Shown piece after piece: positions 1-11,895 of a DNA stretch of 64,000 nucleotides. Every line of letters starts with the position of its first letter. Positions within the stretch are counted from its first letter, which is position 1. Source of the stretch: Macrostomum hystrix (Eukaryota > Platyhelminthes > Macrostomidae); the NCBI GenBank assembly GCA_950097015.1, contig CATNEN010000012.1, positions 1,667,501-1,731,500 of the forward strand, in the 5' to 3' direction. Both the position numbers and the translations under genes were made by a program. The notes below the pieces were generated by a model. That model did no database searches. It was not told the origin of the DNA and saw only the letters and a list, made by a program, of their open reading frames with translations.

Positions 1-2033
1 GATATTTTTCTCTTCAAACACTCACTGACTTCACTTCTTTTTCCTGAAACTGGCTTCACTTCTTTTCTTGAAACATTAACTTTGATCTCCTTTCTTCTGA
101 AGCAATCAGCTGGCATTGATTCGGATTAGTTACAGAAGTCTGATATCTCCTTTCTTTGTTTATCCTTAATTTTACTTTGCTTGTTATTTATGTGAGTAGG
201 CATAATCGTTTATCTGACTGCGGTTACGTGTTTTTTTTTTAGCATAATAATTGCATTTTAACTTTTTATATTTTTATTGCTTTTGTTTCTTTTCTTTATG
301 GTATGTTTACACAGTTTATATACACAAAGCATTTCTATACACTATTTACAAATTCAGCTTCATCCTTCACAGTTCCTGTCGGACACCTTTATTTATTCTC
401 AGAGCGTTTCAGGACAACTCTGCACACATGGTAACCTGGTCTTTTGTCCTCTTGTTCTCTGCTGATTCTGCTTTTTATTTCTGTTGATGTTCCGGGTGTA
501 CCACATTGATAGCACCTGTTGAACATGTGGAAATTGTCCTTCGTTATGGTCTCATGATTCCTTTTTCCTCTTCCAGCTGATCTATTCTCAGTTGTCTGTT
601 GTTTTCCAAACAATGAGGGATGAGCTGGCTGCTGGTTCATCAGCACTGCCATAATCAACATTATAATCGACATCTTAACTGCTTTTCACTCTGTTTTTAA
701 TCGCTGCTTCTCTAATCCTTTCCGCTGCCACCAAAGTTGTACCAGGGCTTACTTCTTTTTACTTAATTTTACTGAATGCCACCAAAGTTGTACAGGTGGA
801 AATTAATTATCTCACCGTTGTTATCAAAGTTGTACTGGGCTATTTTAATATTTCTACTACAGTTGACTCACATTAACTGGTGGACCTTAAAAGGGCCGTT
901 TTAACTTCTCAAATGGTAGCGTTTATATATGCACGAGCGGTAATTAGGCAACTGTATACTTTTCCAGCCGATTAGGCGTCCCCGAGATTAGAGTTTAGCA
1001 GTTCCCTTCGATAATATTCTTAATATAACTTCTGAGTATAATTCTAATTATACTTCTCACTGCTATCTTCCTTTAAAATGAATAACACAATGCAAAGCTG
1101 TCGGAAATTTATTTTTTAAACACACTTAAAACTATATTTACAAACACCTCTTGAAAAACTACTTCAACTTTTAAACTCTTTAAACACTCTCCTGAAACAC
1201 TTTAATACTCTTGTACAAAGGCTTTCAGCTTTTAACTCAACTCAACAATTTCAACTTCAACTCTAAAAACACACACTTCGAAACACTCTTACAAACTCAC
1301 TGAAACACTTTGAACACTTTCGAACTCTCTCGAACTCACACACAGGTTATTTTTCCAGACCAAAAGTGCGGCTATTTATAGTGAGAAAAATTAACTTTTG
1401 TTTAAACGGGAGCATTTTACATAATATTATTTATAATATGCGATTTAAAACAAAATTATTTACATACAGTATTACTTTTGATACGGTACAAAGATAAACA
1501 AATTATTAATTTTTTTTTGGCGCATTTTTAATTTTATTTATTTTTATAATTTTTATAATAGAATAACGTATATACAAGAGGCTAACTATTACAATATCAA
1601 TACACAAAGTACCGTTTTACTGTTAGTTGAGGAGGAGCTAGGTTTTTCATTTTTCACGCGTCATTTACACCACGTTGTCAAGCTCAAGTTGTCATGCATA
1701 TTCACATTGACAGTATAAACAAGCCAGCAGCCAAATGTTTAACATTTTGCTTCAGTTTCAGTCAACCCTTGCGTACGAAGTGCGCACGTTGTAATAGATT
1801 ACATACGATACATATCGAGTTAGCACGCATGTCTCATGTTGAAGACTAGCGACAACCCTACCCCGACAATTCCAGAAACATTTCACCTAACTGGGCACCT
1901 GGCTAGTGAAGTTTCTTATAAGCACAAAGAGTATTATCACGTCCACGTGGCTCCCAAGTTTAAAGGTCGATTGCGTTATATCCTTAAATGGATGATCCAT
2001 TATATATAACTCAATACATAAGACTTTAATATA

Positions 2034-2155
2034 AAGTCTGATTTGTTTATTTATTTATTAATTCATCTTTATAAAGAAAACAAAGCTGCACTTTTTGTTA
2101 CCTTTATGTGATTTTCTTTGCTTTTGGAAATGGCTTGCTATAGATACCAAGCTTA
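2034..2155 (+). repeat. Direct repeat, copy 1 (partner at 3138-3260)
   Basis: About 120 bp, nearly identical to 3138-3260: both run from 'atttgtttat' through 'cttttggaaatggcttgcta' and 'tatagata'. The two copies lie about 1.1 kb apart in the same orientation upstream of CTP synthase. They could be a segmental duplication or two copies of a short element; no terminal inverted repeats were seen. Confidence 0.8.
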
Positions 2156-3137
2156 TTTAGATAAAGTAGCTAGCAAGTCAACTAGCTAAACCAGCGAGTG
2201 AATAAATAGCCATTAAACCCTACTGATCTTATCTAAGTTATTTATAACTGGCTTTTAAATTGAATAAAGCAAAAAATATCTTTGACTTTAGGTCAAATAA
2301 ATCATTTTTTATTTCATACTTTTGTGTGGAAAAGAGACCTATTAGTATTTTTGACTTAAAGTTTAGCCTTAACTTTAGTATTTATAGCAAATGTTTATAT
2401 TTCTATAGCTTCTAAATACAAATTGTTATTTAAGTACACTAGTTAAAACTTAAAGAAGCTACCTAACAAAAGTCCACTCTCAAATAGTTAGTTACATTGA
2501 CATTTTTCTTGGTGTACACTGTACTTGCCTTTTTCTGAATTCGATATATATATTTATATTTTAGCTAAAATAGCTACTCTAAATGCTAGGGTTAAATGTA
2601 TATTGTTATCTAATATTCAGTAGGCATATTTAGCAAAATTTTACTGATTATAATATCTATCTGTTAAATGTATTGCTTTAGAAATATTTATTGTTTACCA
2701 TTTTTCAAAATTCTGGGCATATTTTTCTGCTCAGCCTTTAGAATTTGGCATAGAGCTTTGGGGCCAGTTTTCCACTTGGTATTATTTGGCATAAAATGAA
2801 GAAAGCATGTCAAATTTCTTCTGGTATATGGCTAGCATGATCCAGACTAAGGCCTTCTGGCTTAAATAACTAATTCACTGAAATCAAATGGCTAATTTTC
2901 TTGTTCTATCCTGATAATACATAGTAATATCCTAGCTCAAAACAAAATTATTACATAGAGTTTTGTATATATATATATATATATAAAGTATAGGAAGCAT
3001 AACCCTAGCCTTATTTGATGCTTGTGACTTTTTCCATGCATCATGCCATAGTGCTTTCTTCTGTATTATAGGGCTTAGCTTTCAGTATTAGGTAATCTAA
3101 AAAACGACTTGCTTTTTGGTTTGCTCATAGTTTTATG

Positions 3138-3260
3138 AAGTCTATGATTTGTTTATTAATTTATTTATTCATCTTTATAAAGAAAACAAAGCTGCCCTTT
3201 TGTTACTTTTATGTGATTTTCTTTGCTTTTGGAAATGGCTTGCTATAGATAGCTCAAGCT
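3138..3260 (+). repeat. Direct repeat, copy 2 (partner at 2034-2155)
   Basis: Second copy of the ~120 bp block. It differs from copy 1 by a few substitutions and small indels and ends about 240 bp before the CTP synthase start codon, so it could lie in the promoter or 5' UTR. Confidence 0.8.
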
Positions 3261-3500
3261 TATTTGCTATTGATACTATTGATTTGCTATTGCTATTGAT
3301 ACAGATATATTGATTACAGAGAAATATAGAATATATAGAATATATAGAGTATATAGAAATATATATACTTCAAAAACACTTTAACACCACAAAAAATGTC
3401 ACTTTAATTGTAGAAAGTAAATCTCACTAATAACTTTCTTTTCAGCAGCTCAAGTTTAAACAAATATTAATTACAGCTAATCATATCTAAAGCTAATTCC

Positions 3501-6500
3501 ATGGCATCTTCAACTGAGAAAAGTGATAAGACTGAGGCAGACAATATGAAATACATATTGGTGACAGGTGGAGTTATCAGTGGTATTGGCAAAGGCATTA
3601 TTTCGTCATCTCTAGGCACTCTGCTCAAAGCCTGTGGTTACCGGGTCACATCTATAAAGATTGATCCTTACATAAACATTGATGCTGGTACTTTTTCTCC
3701 ATATGAGCATGGTAAGTCTCAGCTTCAGCATTATTAAGCAAACCTATTTTAAGTGTACAAGTAGTCAGTGGACCTGAAAACGTGAATACATCTTTTATCT
3801 ACCCTGTAGTTAGTGCTAAAATCTGCAATACCTAGCTGCCTGTAGTGGGCTGGCAAGGATTAATAATTGCAATATTGAGTTTTTATTTGCTTTCACAAAC
3901 CCATTCAGGTGAAGTTTATGTCCTTGATGACGGGGCTGAAGTTGACCTTGATCTAGGCAACTATGAGCGCTACTTGGATGTGACCCTGCACAGGGACAAC
4001 AATATTACTACAGGCAAGATTTATCAACAGGTTATAAACAGGGAGAGGCGCGGCGATTATCTTGGCCGGACGGTGCAGGTGAGTTCATTGTTTACCTGAA
4101 ACAAGAATTTTATTAGTTGCAAGATACTCCAATAAGTCAAAAGTTATTCAATTATAAAGGTAATTATCAATTCAAAAAGACTCAATGATCTTTGATTCAG
4201 GTCATTGAATTTATTGCGATGTATCAGTATATGACTGATTTGGAAATTGAGTTTGCTAGTTTGAGTTAATGAATCTTGTAGCAATCACTTCGAATTGGTT
4301 ATCTCTTTAAACTTATGACCTAAAGGTCGGGAGATCAAATCGCAGCCCAATGAATTTTTTGTTCTTGATTGAACCAGACACTAAATAATTCCATAGAACT
4401 TTCATTCACCCAGCTGTCAAATGAATACTAGCATTTTCTGGATTATTAAATTTAAGCGGGTTGTAGTCCAAAGACTGAACATCTGTACGCAGCCTTTGGA
4501 AGCGCCACGCCACTGGCTCCATCCGGCCTAACTAAGCTAGTTTTGGATGCTGTGCTATCAATCAGTTTATTATACCATGTTTTAAGCTAAAACCAAAAGA
4601 TTTAGGAATGCATTACGTTCTAAAATTATTCCCGTTATTTTCTGATGCTCTATAAGGGATAAGCGCTGTTCGCAACCAGGAGCTGAACACGCCTGAGCTC
4701 GATTTCGCAGCGAGGCCACATTTTTTTGGGGCGCAGCCGCGGAGAGAAGGCTTGGTGGCTTGCCGTGCAATTTATGACTTTTTAAGGCCAACATATAAGG
4801 CGCCGTGAAAGTGTACACTGCCTGACGATGAGAAAGTCAGGGCAGATGTACACAACTGTGTGTGTGCTCAGGAGTCAGCGAAATGGGCAGAACTGCCTCC
4901 TCGCTGGCAGCGGGTCTACTGTCACCAAATGATGTGCCATTGCCAGCAGCCCTTCTGAAATTATTATTATTATTATTAGGTGGTGCCGCACATCACAGAC
5001 GCCGTGCAGGAGTGGGTAAAGCGCGTTGCCCAGATCCCAGTTGACAGCACGGACAAGACGCCTCAGATCTGCATCATTGAGCTGGGCGGCGTCATCGGCG
5101 ACATCGAGTCGATGCCGTTCGTTGAAGCATTCCGCCAATTCCAGTTTAACGTTGGCGTCAACCGGTTCGCCTGCATTCACGTCTCCCTGGTACCGGAGCC
5201 GCGCACGACAGGCGAGCAGAAGACTAAACCGACTCAGATGTCTGTGCGTGAGCTGCGTGCTCTGGGCCTCAGTCCGCACCTGCTGGTCTGCCGCTGTTCA
5301 ACTCCGTTGAGCCAGTCGGCTGCCGACAAGCTAGCCATGTTCTGCCACGTGGCGCCGGCCCAGGTAGCAAAATTTATTTCACAATTCTTGTTAACAGATT
5401 CGAAATTATATAAATCCTCTAAAATTCTCTCAGGTAATAAATGTGCCAGACGCAAACAGCCTCTACAAAGTGCCCATCATGCTGATGGACCAGGGCGTGC
5501 ACCAGTTTCTGTTGCGCCACTTTCAACTGGACTGCGGCGCCCCGACTCAGGTCACCTTGGAAGACTGGCAGGAGCTGGCGAAACGGTGAGGCTTGTGCGA
5601 TTTCTTATATCCCGATCCTTCAGGGTCACATGATGTATCCCAATCCTTCAGGGTCACATGATGTATCCCAATCCTTCAGGTCACATGATGTATCCCAATC
5701 CTTCAGGATCACATGATGTATCCCAATCCTTCAGGTTCACATGATGTATCCCGATCCTTCAGGATCACATGATGTATCCCAATCCTTCAGGTCACATGAT
5801 GTATCCCGATCCTTCAGGTCACATGATGTATCCCAATCCTTCAGGATCACATGATGTATCCCAATCCTTCAGGTCACATGATGTATCCCGATCCTTCAGG
5901 ATCACATGATGTATCCCGATCCTTCAGGTCACATGATGTATCCCGATCCTTCAGGTCACATGATGTATCCCGATCCTTCAGGTTCACATGATGTATCCCA
6001 ATCCTTCAGGGTCACATGATGTATCCCAATCCTTCAGGTCACATGATGTATCCCGATCGTTCAGGATCATATGATGTATCCCGATCCTTCAGGATCACAT
6101 GATGTATCCCGATCGTTCAGGATCATATGATGTATCCCGATCCTTCAGGTTCACATGATGTATCCCGATCGTTCAGGATCATATGATGTATCCCGATCCT
6201 TCAGGTTCACATGATGTATCCCAATCCTTCAGGTCACATGATGTATCCCAATCCTTCAGGTCACATGATGTATCCCAATCCTTCAGGTTCACATGATGTA
6301 TCCCAATCCTTCAGGTCACATGATGTATCCCAATCCTTCAGGATCACATGATGTATCCCAATCCTTCAGGTTCACATGATGTATATTAATCCTTCAGGTC
6401 ACATGATGTATCCCAATCCTTCAGGTCACATGATGTATCCCAATCCTTCAGGTCACATGATGTATCCCAATCCTTCAGGATCACATGATGTATCCCAATC

Positions 6501-8523
6501 CTTCAGGTCACTTGATGTATCCCAATCCTTCAGGTCACATGTGATATCCAATGCATTTTCCGCAGAGACGCCCAGGCGCTAGACGAAGTGCACATCGGCA
6601 TTGTCGGCAAGTACGTGCAGTTCCAGGATGCGTACACCAGCATCATCAAGGCTCTGCAGCACGCCTCCCTGGATGCTAACCTGACGCTGCGCATCGAGTT
6701 TATCAACTCTGAAGACCTAGAGCAGGACGCAGGTGCAGAACGCCGGGTAGCTTATCACCAGGCCTGGCAGCGGCTCTGCTCTGCCCAGGGCATCATTGTG
6801 CCCGGCGGCTTTGGCGAGCGCGGAGTAGAAGGCAAAATTAATGCCATCGAATGGTGTCGCAAGATGCGTAGGCCATTTCTGGGTGAGATTACTTTAATTG
6901 GCCTCAGTATCTAGATACCATTGATCTGATGAATAGTTTCGGTATCGATAATTTAATTAGTGATTTTTTTATTTTACATCATCAATTAATCAGTTAGCAA
7001 TTGACAATTCGGGTATTGATATTTTCATTTTCAGCGATTTAATCTTCCATAATTCAGTTTTCAACAATGTGGGTATGCATAATTCAGTTTTCAACAATAT
7101 CCGTAATTCAGTTTTCAACAATGTGGGTATCCATAATTCAGTTTTCAACAATGTGGGTATCCATAGTTCAGTTTTCAACAATGTGGGTATCCATAATTCA
7201 GTTTTCAACAATGTGGGTATCTGTAATTCAGTTTTCAACAATGTGGGTATCCATAATTCAGTTTTCAACAATGTGGGTATCCATTATTCAGTTTTCAACA
7301 ATGTGGGTATCCGTAATTCAGTTTTCAACAATGTGGGTATCCATAATTCAGTTTTCAACAATGTGGGTATCTGTAATTCAGTTTTCAACAATGTGGGTAT
7401 CCATAATTCAGTTTTCAACAATGTGGGTATCCATTATTCAGTTTTCAACAATGTGGGTATCCGTAATTCAGTTTTCAACAATGTGGGTATCCGTAATTCA
7501 GTTTTCAACAATGTGGGTATCCATAGTTCAGTTTTCAACAATGTGGGTATCCATAATTCAGTTTTCAACAATGTGGGTATCCATTATTCAGTTTTCAACA
7601 ATGTGGGTATCCGTAATTCAGTTTTCAACAATGTGGGTATCCGTAATTCAGTTTTCAACAATGTGGGTATCCGTAATTCAGTTTTCAACAATGTGGGTAT
7701 CCGTAATTCAGTTTTCAACAATGTGGGTATCCATAATTCAGTTTTCAACAATGTGGGTATCCATAGTTCAGTTTTCAACAATGTGGGTATCCGTAATTCA
7801 TTTTTTAATAATAACTATTTAGGTTTTAATAGTTCAGTTATTGATAACTTAGATTTCGACCATAAGTGCTGCATATTTTATTTTAAATGAACTGTCCAAT
7901 CCCATTCGACTAATCTACCAGGCATCTGTCTGGGCATGCAGTGCGCCGTTATTGAATTCGCTCGCAATGTACTCGGCTGGCGAGACGCCAATAGTACAGA
8001 ATTTGCCAAGGACACCCAGCACCCCGTGGTGATTGACATGCCCGAATTCAATCCGGGGGACATGGGCGGCACAATGCGCTTAGGCAAGCGTCGGACCACC
8101 TTCACAGTGGACCAGTCGGTCAGCACGGTGCGCCGCCTGTACAGAAATGCGCCCTACATCGAAGAGCGGCATCGGCATCGTTTCGAAGTGAATCCGCGCA
8201 TGATTGACGAACTCGAACAGCAGGGCCTGCGATTCACCGGTCGCGACGGCGACCGCATGGAAGTGCTGGAACTGGCCGACCATCCTTACTTTGTTGGCGT
8301 CCAGTTTCATCCCGAGTACCTCAGCAGGCCGATGCGCCCCAGCCCTGTCTTCACTGGCCTAGTCCTAGCTGTCAGCGGCGGCCTCAAGAAGGCCCACAGG
8401 GTGCGGCTACTGTCGCAGCAGCGATCCGCCTCCATCGACGAGTCGGTCGATCAGATCAAAGCCTTGAGCTTCAACCACACGCCTGGCATTGTTGGCAGTG
8501 GCGACTCTCTAGCCGAGAACTGA
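3501..8523 (+). CDS. CTPS: CTP synthase (six exons, complete)
   Basis: Cytosolic enzyme making CTP from UTP, ATP and glutamine, the last step of pyrimidine nucleotide synthesis. Exons: 3501-3711, 3909-4078, 4980-5363, 5434-5585, 6566-6882, 7922-8523; all junctions are GT-AG and keep frame, giving 611 aa (human CTPS1 is 591). The amidoligase domain starts at the MKYILVTGG motif at residue 16 and includes the [20 protein letters not shown] segment. The class I glutaminase domain has the nucleophile Cys414 in the CLGMQ motif and His541/Glu543 in FHPEYLS, each offset 15 from the human triad by an N-terminal extension of 15 residues. The internal ATG at 3546 matches the usual family start, so either could be used. 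Intron 5 falls just before the catalytic Cys. Introns 4 and 5 are almost entirely minisatellite; intron 2 holds a SINE. Confidence 0.97.
4265..4525 (+). mobile_element. SINE family 1, copy A (CTP synthase intron 2)
   Basis: A tRNA-like head ends around the B-box-like 'gggagatcaaatcgcag' near 4330. It is followed by a body with 'cacccagctgtcaaatga' (from about 4407) and 'agtccaaagactgaacat' (from about 4465). The same blocks, in the same order and in reverse complement, occur at 26240-26488 and in part at 55885-56870 and 61494-61610. The copy is diverged and its ends are approximate; no target-site duplication was identified. Confidence 0.65.
5607..6546 (+). repeat. 27/28-bp minisatellite filling CTP synthase intron 4
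   Basis: About 34 copies of a 27-28 bp unit of the form 'cacatgatgtatccca' plus 'atccttcagg'; variants differ at c/g after 'tcc' and by one base after 'cagg' (gt, ggt, gat or gtt). The array starts about 21 bp after the 5' splice site and its last degenerate unit runs into the real 3' splice site. Each unit carries a pyrimidine-rich 'atccttcag|g', which resembles an acceptor. Confidence 0.97.
7052..7805 (+). repeat. 30-bp minisatellite in CTP synthase intron 5
   Basis: About 25 head-to-tail copies of a 30 bp unit beginning 'gttttcaacaatgtgggtat', with variation limited almost entirely to the last ten bases. Because the unit length is a multiple of three and has no stop codon in two frames, it creates spurious open frames of 251 and 273 codons with a 10-residue period. 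It lies wholly between two well-supported CTP synthase exons. Confidence 0.97.
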
Positions 8524-8983
8524 TTTAGTTGCTGGCCTATCCGTGTATTACCTCCGCCACGGAGCTGGTCCTTTAGTGTGCCACCCGCTGACCCACTGCC
8601 TCCAAATCCATTTTAATAATTTCACCTGGTATGCTTTAGCAATACTATTTTAGAATGCTCTCACCGAACAAGTTTTTTTGCATTTGTTAAGTTCTAATTA
8701 GTTTCAGTTTAGTTCCTCGACCTATTTAGTTCTATGCGAGCGAGCAGTGTAGTGTCCCCAATGGAACGACTGTCGCTTGAAAATTTACAAAAGCAAACTA
8801 ACACACTATATTTATGTTTAGTCTGTCTTTTTGTCATTTTATTTTCGCTTTCTTAGCACTATTTGGTTTTCTACACTTTATATTAGTAATATAGTGATTG
8901 TAATACATTTATGCCTTGATCGCACTGAACTCTCCCTGAATATGTCTCGCACTGAATTGATACATTAAACTTTCCCTCATTCC
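8524..8983 (+). other. CTP synthase 3' UTR
   Basis: Sequence after the stop codon with no coding feature. A candidate polyadenylation hexamer ATTAAA lies at 8964-8969, just before a 35-bp tandem array begins. Confidence 0.5.
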
Positions 8984-9200
8984 CTCAGTTAGCAGCCGCT
9001 ACCTCCTGCCCCCATTACCTCAGTTGGCAGCCGCTACCTCCTGCCCCCATTCCCTCAGTTGGCAGCCGCTACCTCCTGCCCCCATTCCCTCAGTTGGCAG
9101 CCGCTACCTCCTGCCCCCATTCCCTCAGTTGCAGCCGCTACCCCCTGCCCCCATTCCCTCAGTTGGCAGCCGCTGCCCCCTGCCCCCATTCCCTCATTCA
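8984..9200 (+). repeat. 35-bp minisatellite downstream of CTP synthase
   Basis: About six copies of a 35 bp unit containing 'cattccctcagttggcag' and 'ccgctacctcctgcccc', with minor variants. Proline-rich open frames over it are repeat artefacts. Confidence 0.93.
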
Positions 9201-10140
9201 GTGGACAGTCAAGTGGCAAGTTTTATCAGGTTTATTTTTCGTAGACCTTTCCATAAAAGCAAGCAGACTTTGGTGTCTAATTTTAGTTTTTAGCAATGCA
9301 AAGCAGTGAGCGAGGCTTTCTTGTATTTGAAGCGTACCCGAGTGTGTTTTTCTTTGATAAATTTATTTTTCGTCTCTTTTTCGGCATTTTAATTAGTCAA
9401 ACACAAGAAGAACCTTTTCAGCTTGATTGTCCGTTGTTTCTAAGTTGCGATTTAACGCATTCAAATTTTCTTTTTAAGCTTATCTTTCTCAATCTACAAT
9501 ATTTAACCTGCTGCCCTCAATTGCTACTGTTAGTAGCCTAATGGTTATATTTTGCAAAGGATTTTGAAAGAGAAAAAAACATGTGCAACTTAGAATTCTC
9601 GCATTTTGCAATCTATTAGCGACTACTATAGAATAAATGGATATTAGACTTTTAGTACGATCCGATATAGTGATTTGGTAAGTAAATTGGTAAGGATAGT
9701 CTGCATATTGGGAGGAAATCTGACTGCGGAAATTCATAAAAATTACCAACTATTTTTAAATACCCGTACTTTGCAATCATGTTTCATGTAGGCAGGCCTT
9801 CTGTGCCCATTCTCCGACAATTCACGAGGACCGCATCTGAAACAGTTTTTCATTTATTTTAGTATAATCATGCTGTTGCTCTTGTGCTTTTTCATTTTGC
9901 ATGTTCAATGTATGAGCATAGTTTATGCCGCGATTTTAAATCAGCTGGAGAGTGTAAGTTGTTTGCTAAGCATTGGATTAGTGTCCGCGTAAGCATTAGT
10001 TTTGTTAGCTAATTGTGCTAAGAACTTATAATATAATACCCATTATAAGCTGTAATTCTGTGCCATCAGATACAGTTGGATTCTAAATCGAAGTTTGTGA
10101 AGAAAGTTGGGCTTCAGTGAACATTCTTGAAATGCTTTCA
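9201..10140. other. Intergenic sequence, nothing recognised
   Basis: AT-rich sequence of ordinary complexity. Short open frames show no recognisable domain. Confidence 0.5.
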
Positions 10141-10263
10141 TCATTTTTATGTCAGTAGTTACTCAGCACATTAGGTAACTCAGTACAATAGGTAACTCAG
10201 TACATTAGGAACTCAGTACATTAGGTATTCAGCACATTAGGTACTCAGTGCATTAGGTAACTC

Positions 10264-10855
10264 GGGGCGACTGGGTCAGCGGCTAGCGTCAGCGACTAAC
10301 TCCAATGGACGCTAGTTCGATTCTCCCTTCAAGTCACGATTAATTTCGAGACTTGTTGGAGGGTTTGGACAGTAGCGACCGGCGGAGGTGCACCATATTT
10401 CGTGCAATCAAAGCTTGAAATAATAGCTTCGCTCCTACCTTCTGTGTGCCTGTTCTGCGTTGTGTGAGTTCTGTGCGTTGGCGCTGGGGCGTGAGGCCTT
10501 GCGGTGGGGTTGCTAGGGGCGGGTGTACACCGCCGCGCGCTTTCTGGACTTCCGTCAGCGCGATTGGATAAGTGTGTGTACACTCATCACCCGCCCCCCC
10601 CTGAGGACTTATTTCATACCCCGGCTTGGTCTGCTCTGTGCGTGTGGGGCTGGGGTGGGGGGCACTGCTGCCTATTCTGGGTGCCTCCTGCCCTCCCCGG
10701 CTGGTCCGTGCTGCTGTGTGTGGTGCCTGCTCAAGAAGTCAAGGGAGGCGGCTCGATGGGCGCTAAGCGCCTAGTTCGCCGGTCTGGGGGCGTGCCGCTC
10801 CGTCGCTTGTGCGACAAGTGCCCCGGGCCCCCCTGCAAATAGATAGAGATAGAGA
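10264..10855 (+). mobile_element. SINE-like retroposon with 13-bp target duplication
   Basis: A 592 bp insertion in the tandem array, flanked by an exact 13 bp duplication 'cattaggtaactc' (10251-10263 and 10856-10868). The 5' end has an A-box-like 'tgggtcagcgg' (about 10272) and a B-box-like 'agttcgattct' (about 10314) at near-tRNA spacing. The body is GC-rich and the 3' end is a short 'aaatagatagagatagaga' tail. This head-body-tail structure with target duplication is typical of a tRNA-derived SINE. The duplication is also repeat-unit sequence, so its exact length is ambiguous. Confidence 0.75.
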
Positions 10856-11895
10856 CATTAGGTAACTCAGCACATTAGGTATTCAGCACATTAGGTAACT
10901 CAGCACATTAGGTAACTCAGCACATTATGTAACTCAGCACATTAGGTATTCAGCACATTAGGTAACTCAGCACATTAGGTAACTCAGCACATTAGGTATT
11001 CAGCACATTAGGTAACTCAGCACATTAGGTATTCAGCACATTAGGTAACTCAGCACATTAGGTATTCAGCACATTAGGTGACTCAGCACATTAGGTATTC
11101 AGCACATTAGGTAACTCAGCACATTAGGTAACTCAGCACATTAGGTAACTCAGCACATTAGGTATTCAGCACATTAGGTAACTCAGCACATTAGGTATTC
11201 AGCACATTAGGTACTCAGTACACTAGGTACTCAGTACACTAGGTACTCAGTACACTAGGTAACTCAGTACACTAGGTACTCAGTACACTAGGTAACTCAG
11301 TACACTAGGTAACTCAGCACATTAGGTATTCAGCACATTAGGTAACTCAGCACACTAGGTAACTCAGTACACTAGGTACTCAGTACACTAGGTAACTCAG
11401 TACACTAGGTAACTCAGCACATTAGGTATTCAGTACACTAGGTACTCAGTACACTTAACTCAGTACACTAGGTACTCAGTACACTAGGTAACTCAGTACA
11501 CTAGGTAACTCAGCACATTAGGTAACTCAGCACATTAGGTATTCAGCACATTAGGTATTCAGCACACTAGGTACTCAGTACACTCGGTAACTCAGTACAC
11601 TAGGTAACTCAGTACACTAGGTACTCAGTACACTAGGTACTCAGTACACTTAACTCAGTACACTAGGTACTCAGTACACTCGGTAACTCAGTACACTAGG
11701 TAACTCAGTACACTAGGTACTCAGTACACTAGGTACTCAGTACACTAGGTACTCAGTACACTAGGTACCTCAGTACACTAGGTACTCAGTACACTAGGTA
11801 CCTCAGTACACTAGGTACCTCAGTACACTAGGTACTCAGTACACTTGGTTCTCAGTACACTTGGTTCTCAGTACACTTGGTACTCAGTACACTAG

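Larger units (their letters stand above)
1..3500. other. AT-rich upstream region with element debris
   Basis: No protein-coding gene is recognised here; the short open frames have no family resemblance. At about 725-840 a motif CCACCAAAGTTGTAC is repeated three times, and it recurs with similar flanks at 12445-12500, so this part is probably a decayed mobile element. The stretch from about 1100 to 1350 is low-complexity 'aaacactcttg' sequence. A ~120 bp block at 2034-2155 is repeated at 3138-3260. The last few hundred bases contain AT dinucleotide runs and presumably the CTP synthase promoter, but no TATA box position can be assigned. Confidence 0.5.

Noticed and set aside
4980-5633. A 217-codon frame read as a separate single-exon protein.
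   Set aside because: Only the 4980-5363 part is CTP synthase exon 3; the rest reads through intron 3 and exon 4 in the wrong phase.
7067-7890. Open frames of 251 and 273 codons with a perfect 10-residue repeat.
   Set aside because: They lie inside CTP synthase intron 5 and are explained by the 30-bp tandem unit; the flanking exons join in frame across it.
10264-10340. A tRNA gene at the start of the GC-rich insertion.
   Set aside because: A- and B-box-like motifs are present, but no complete cloverleaf with paired acceptor stem could be drawn; a SINE head is the better explanation.
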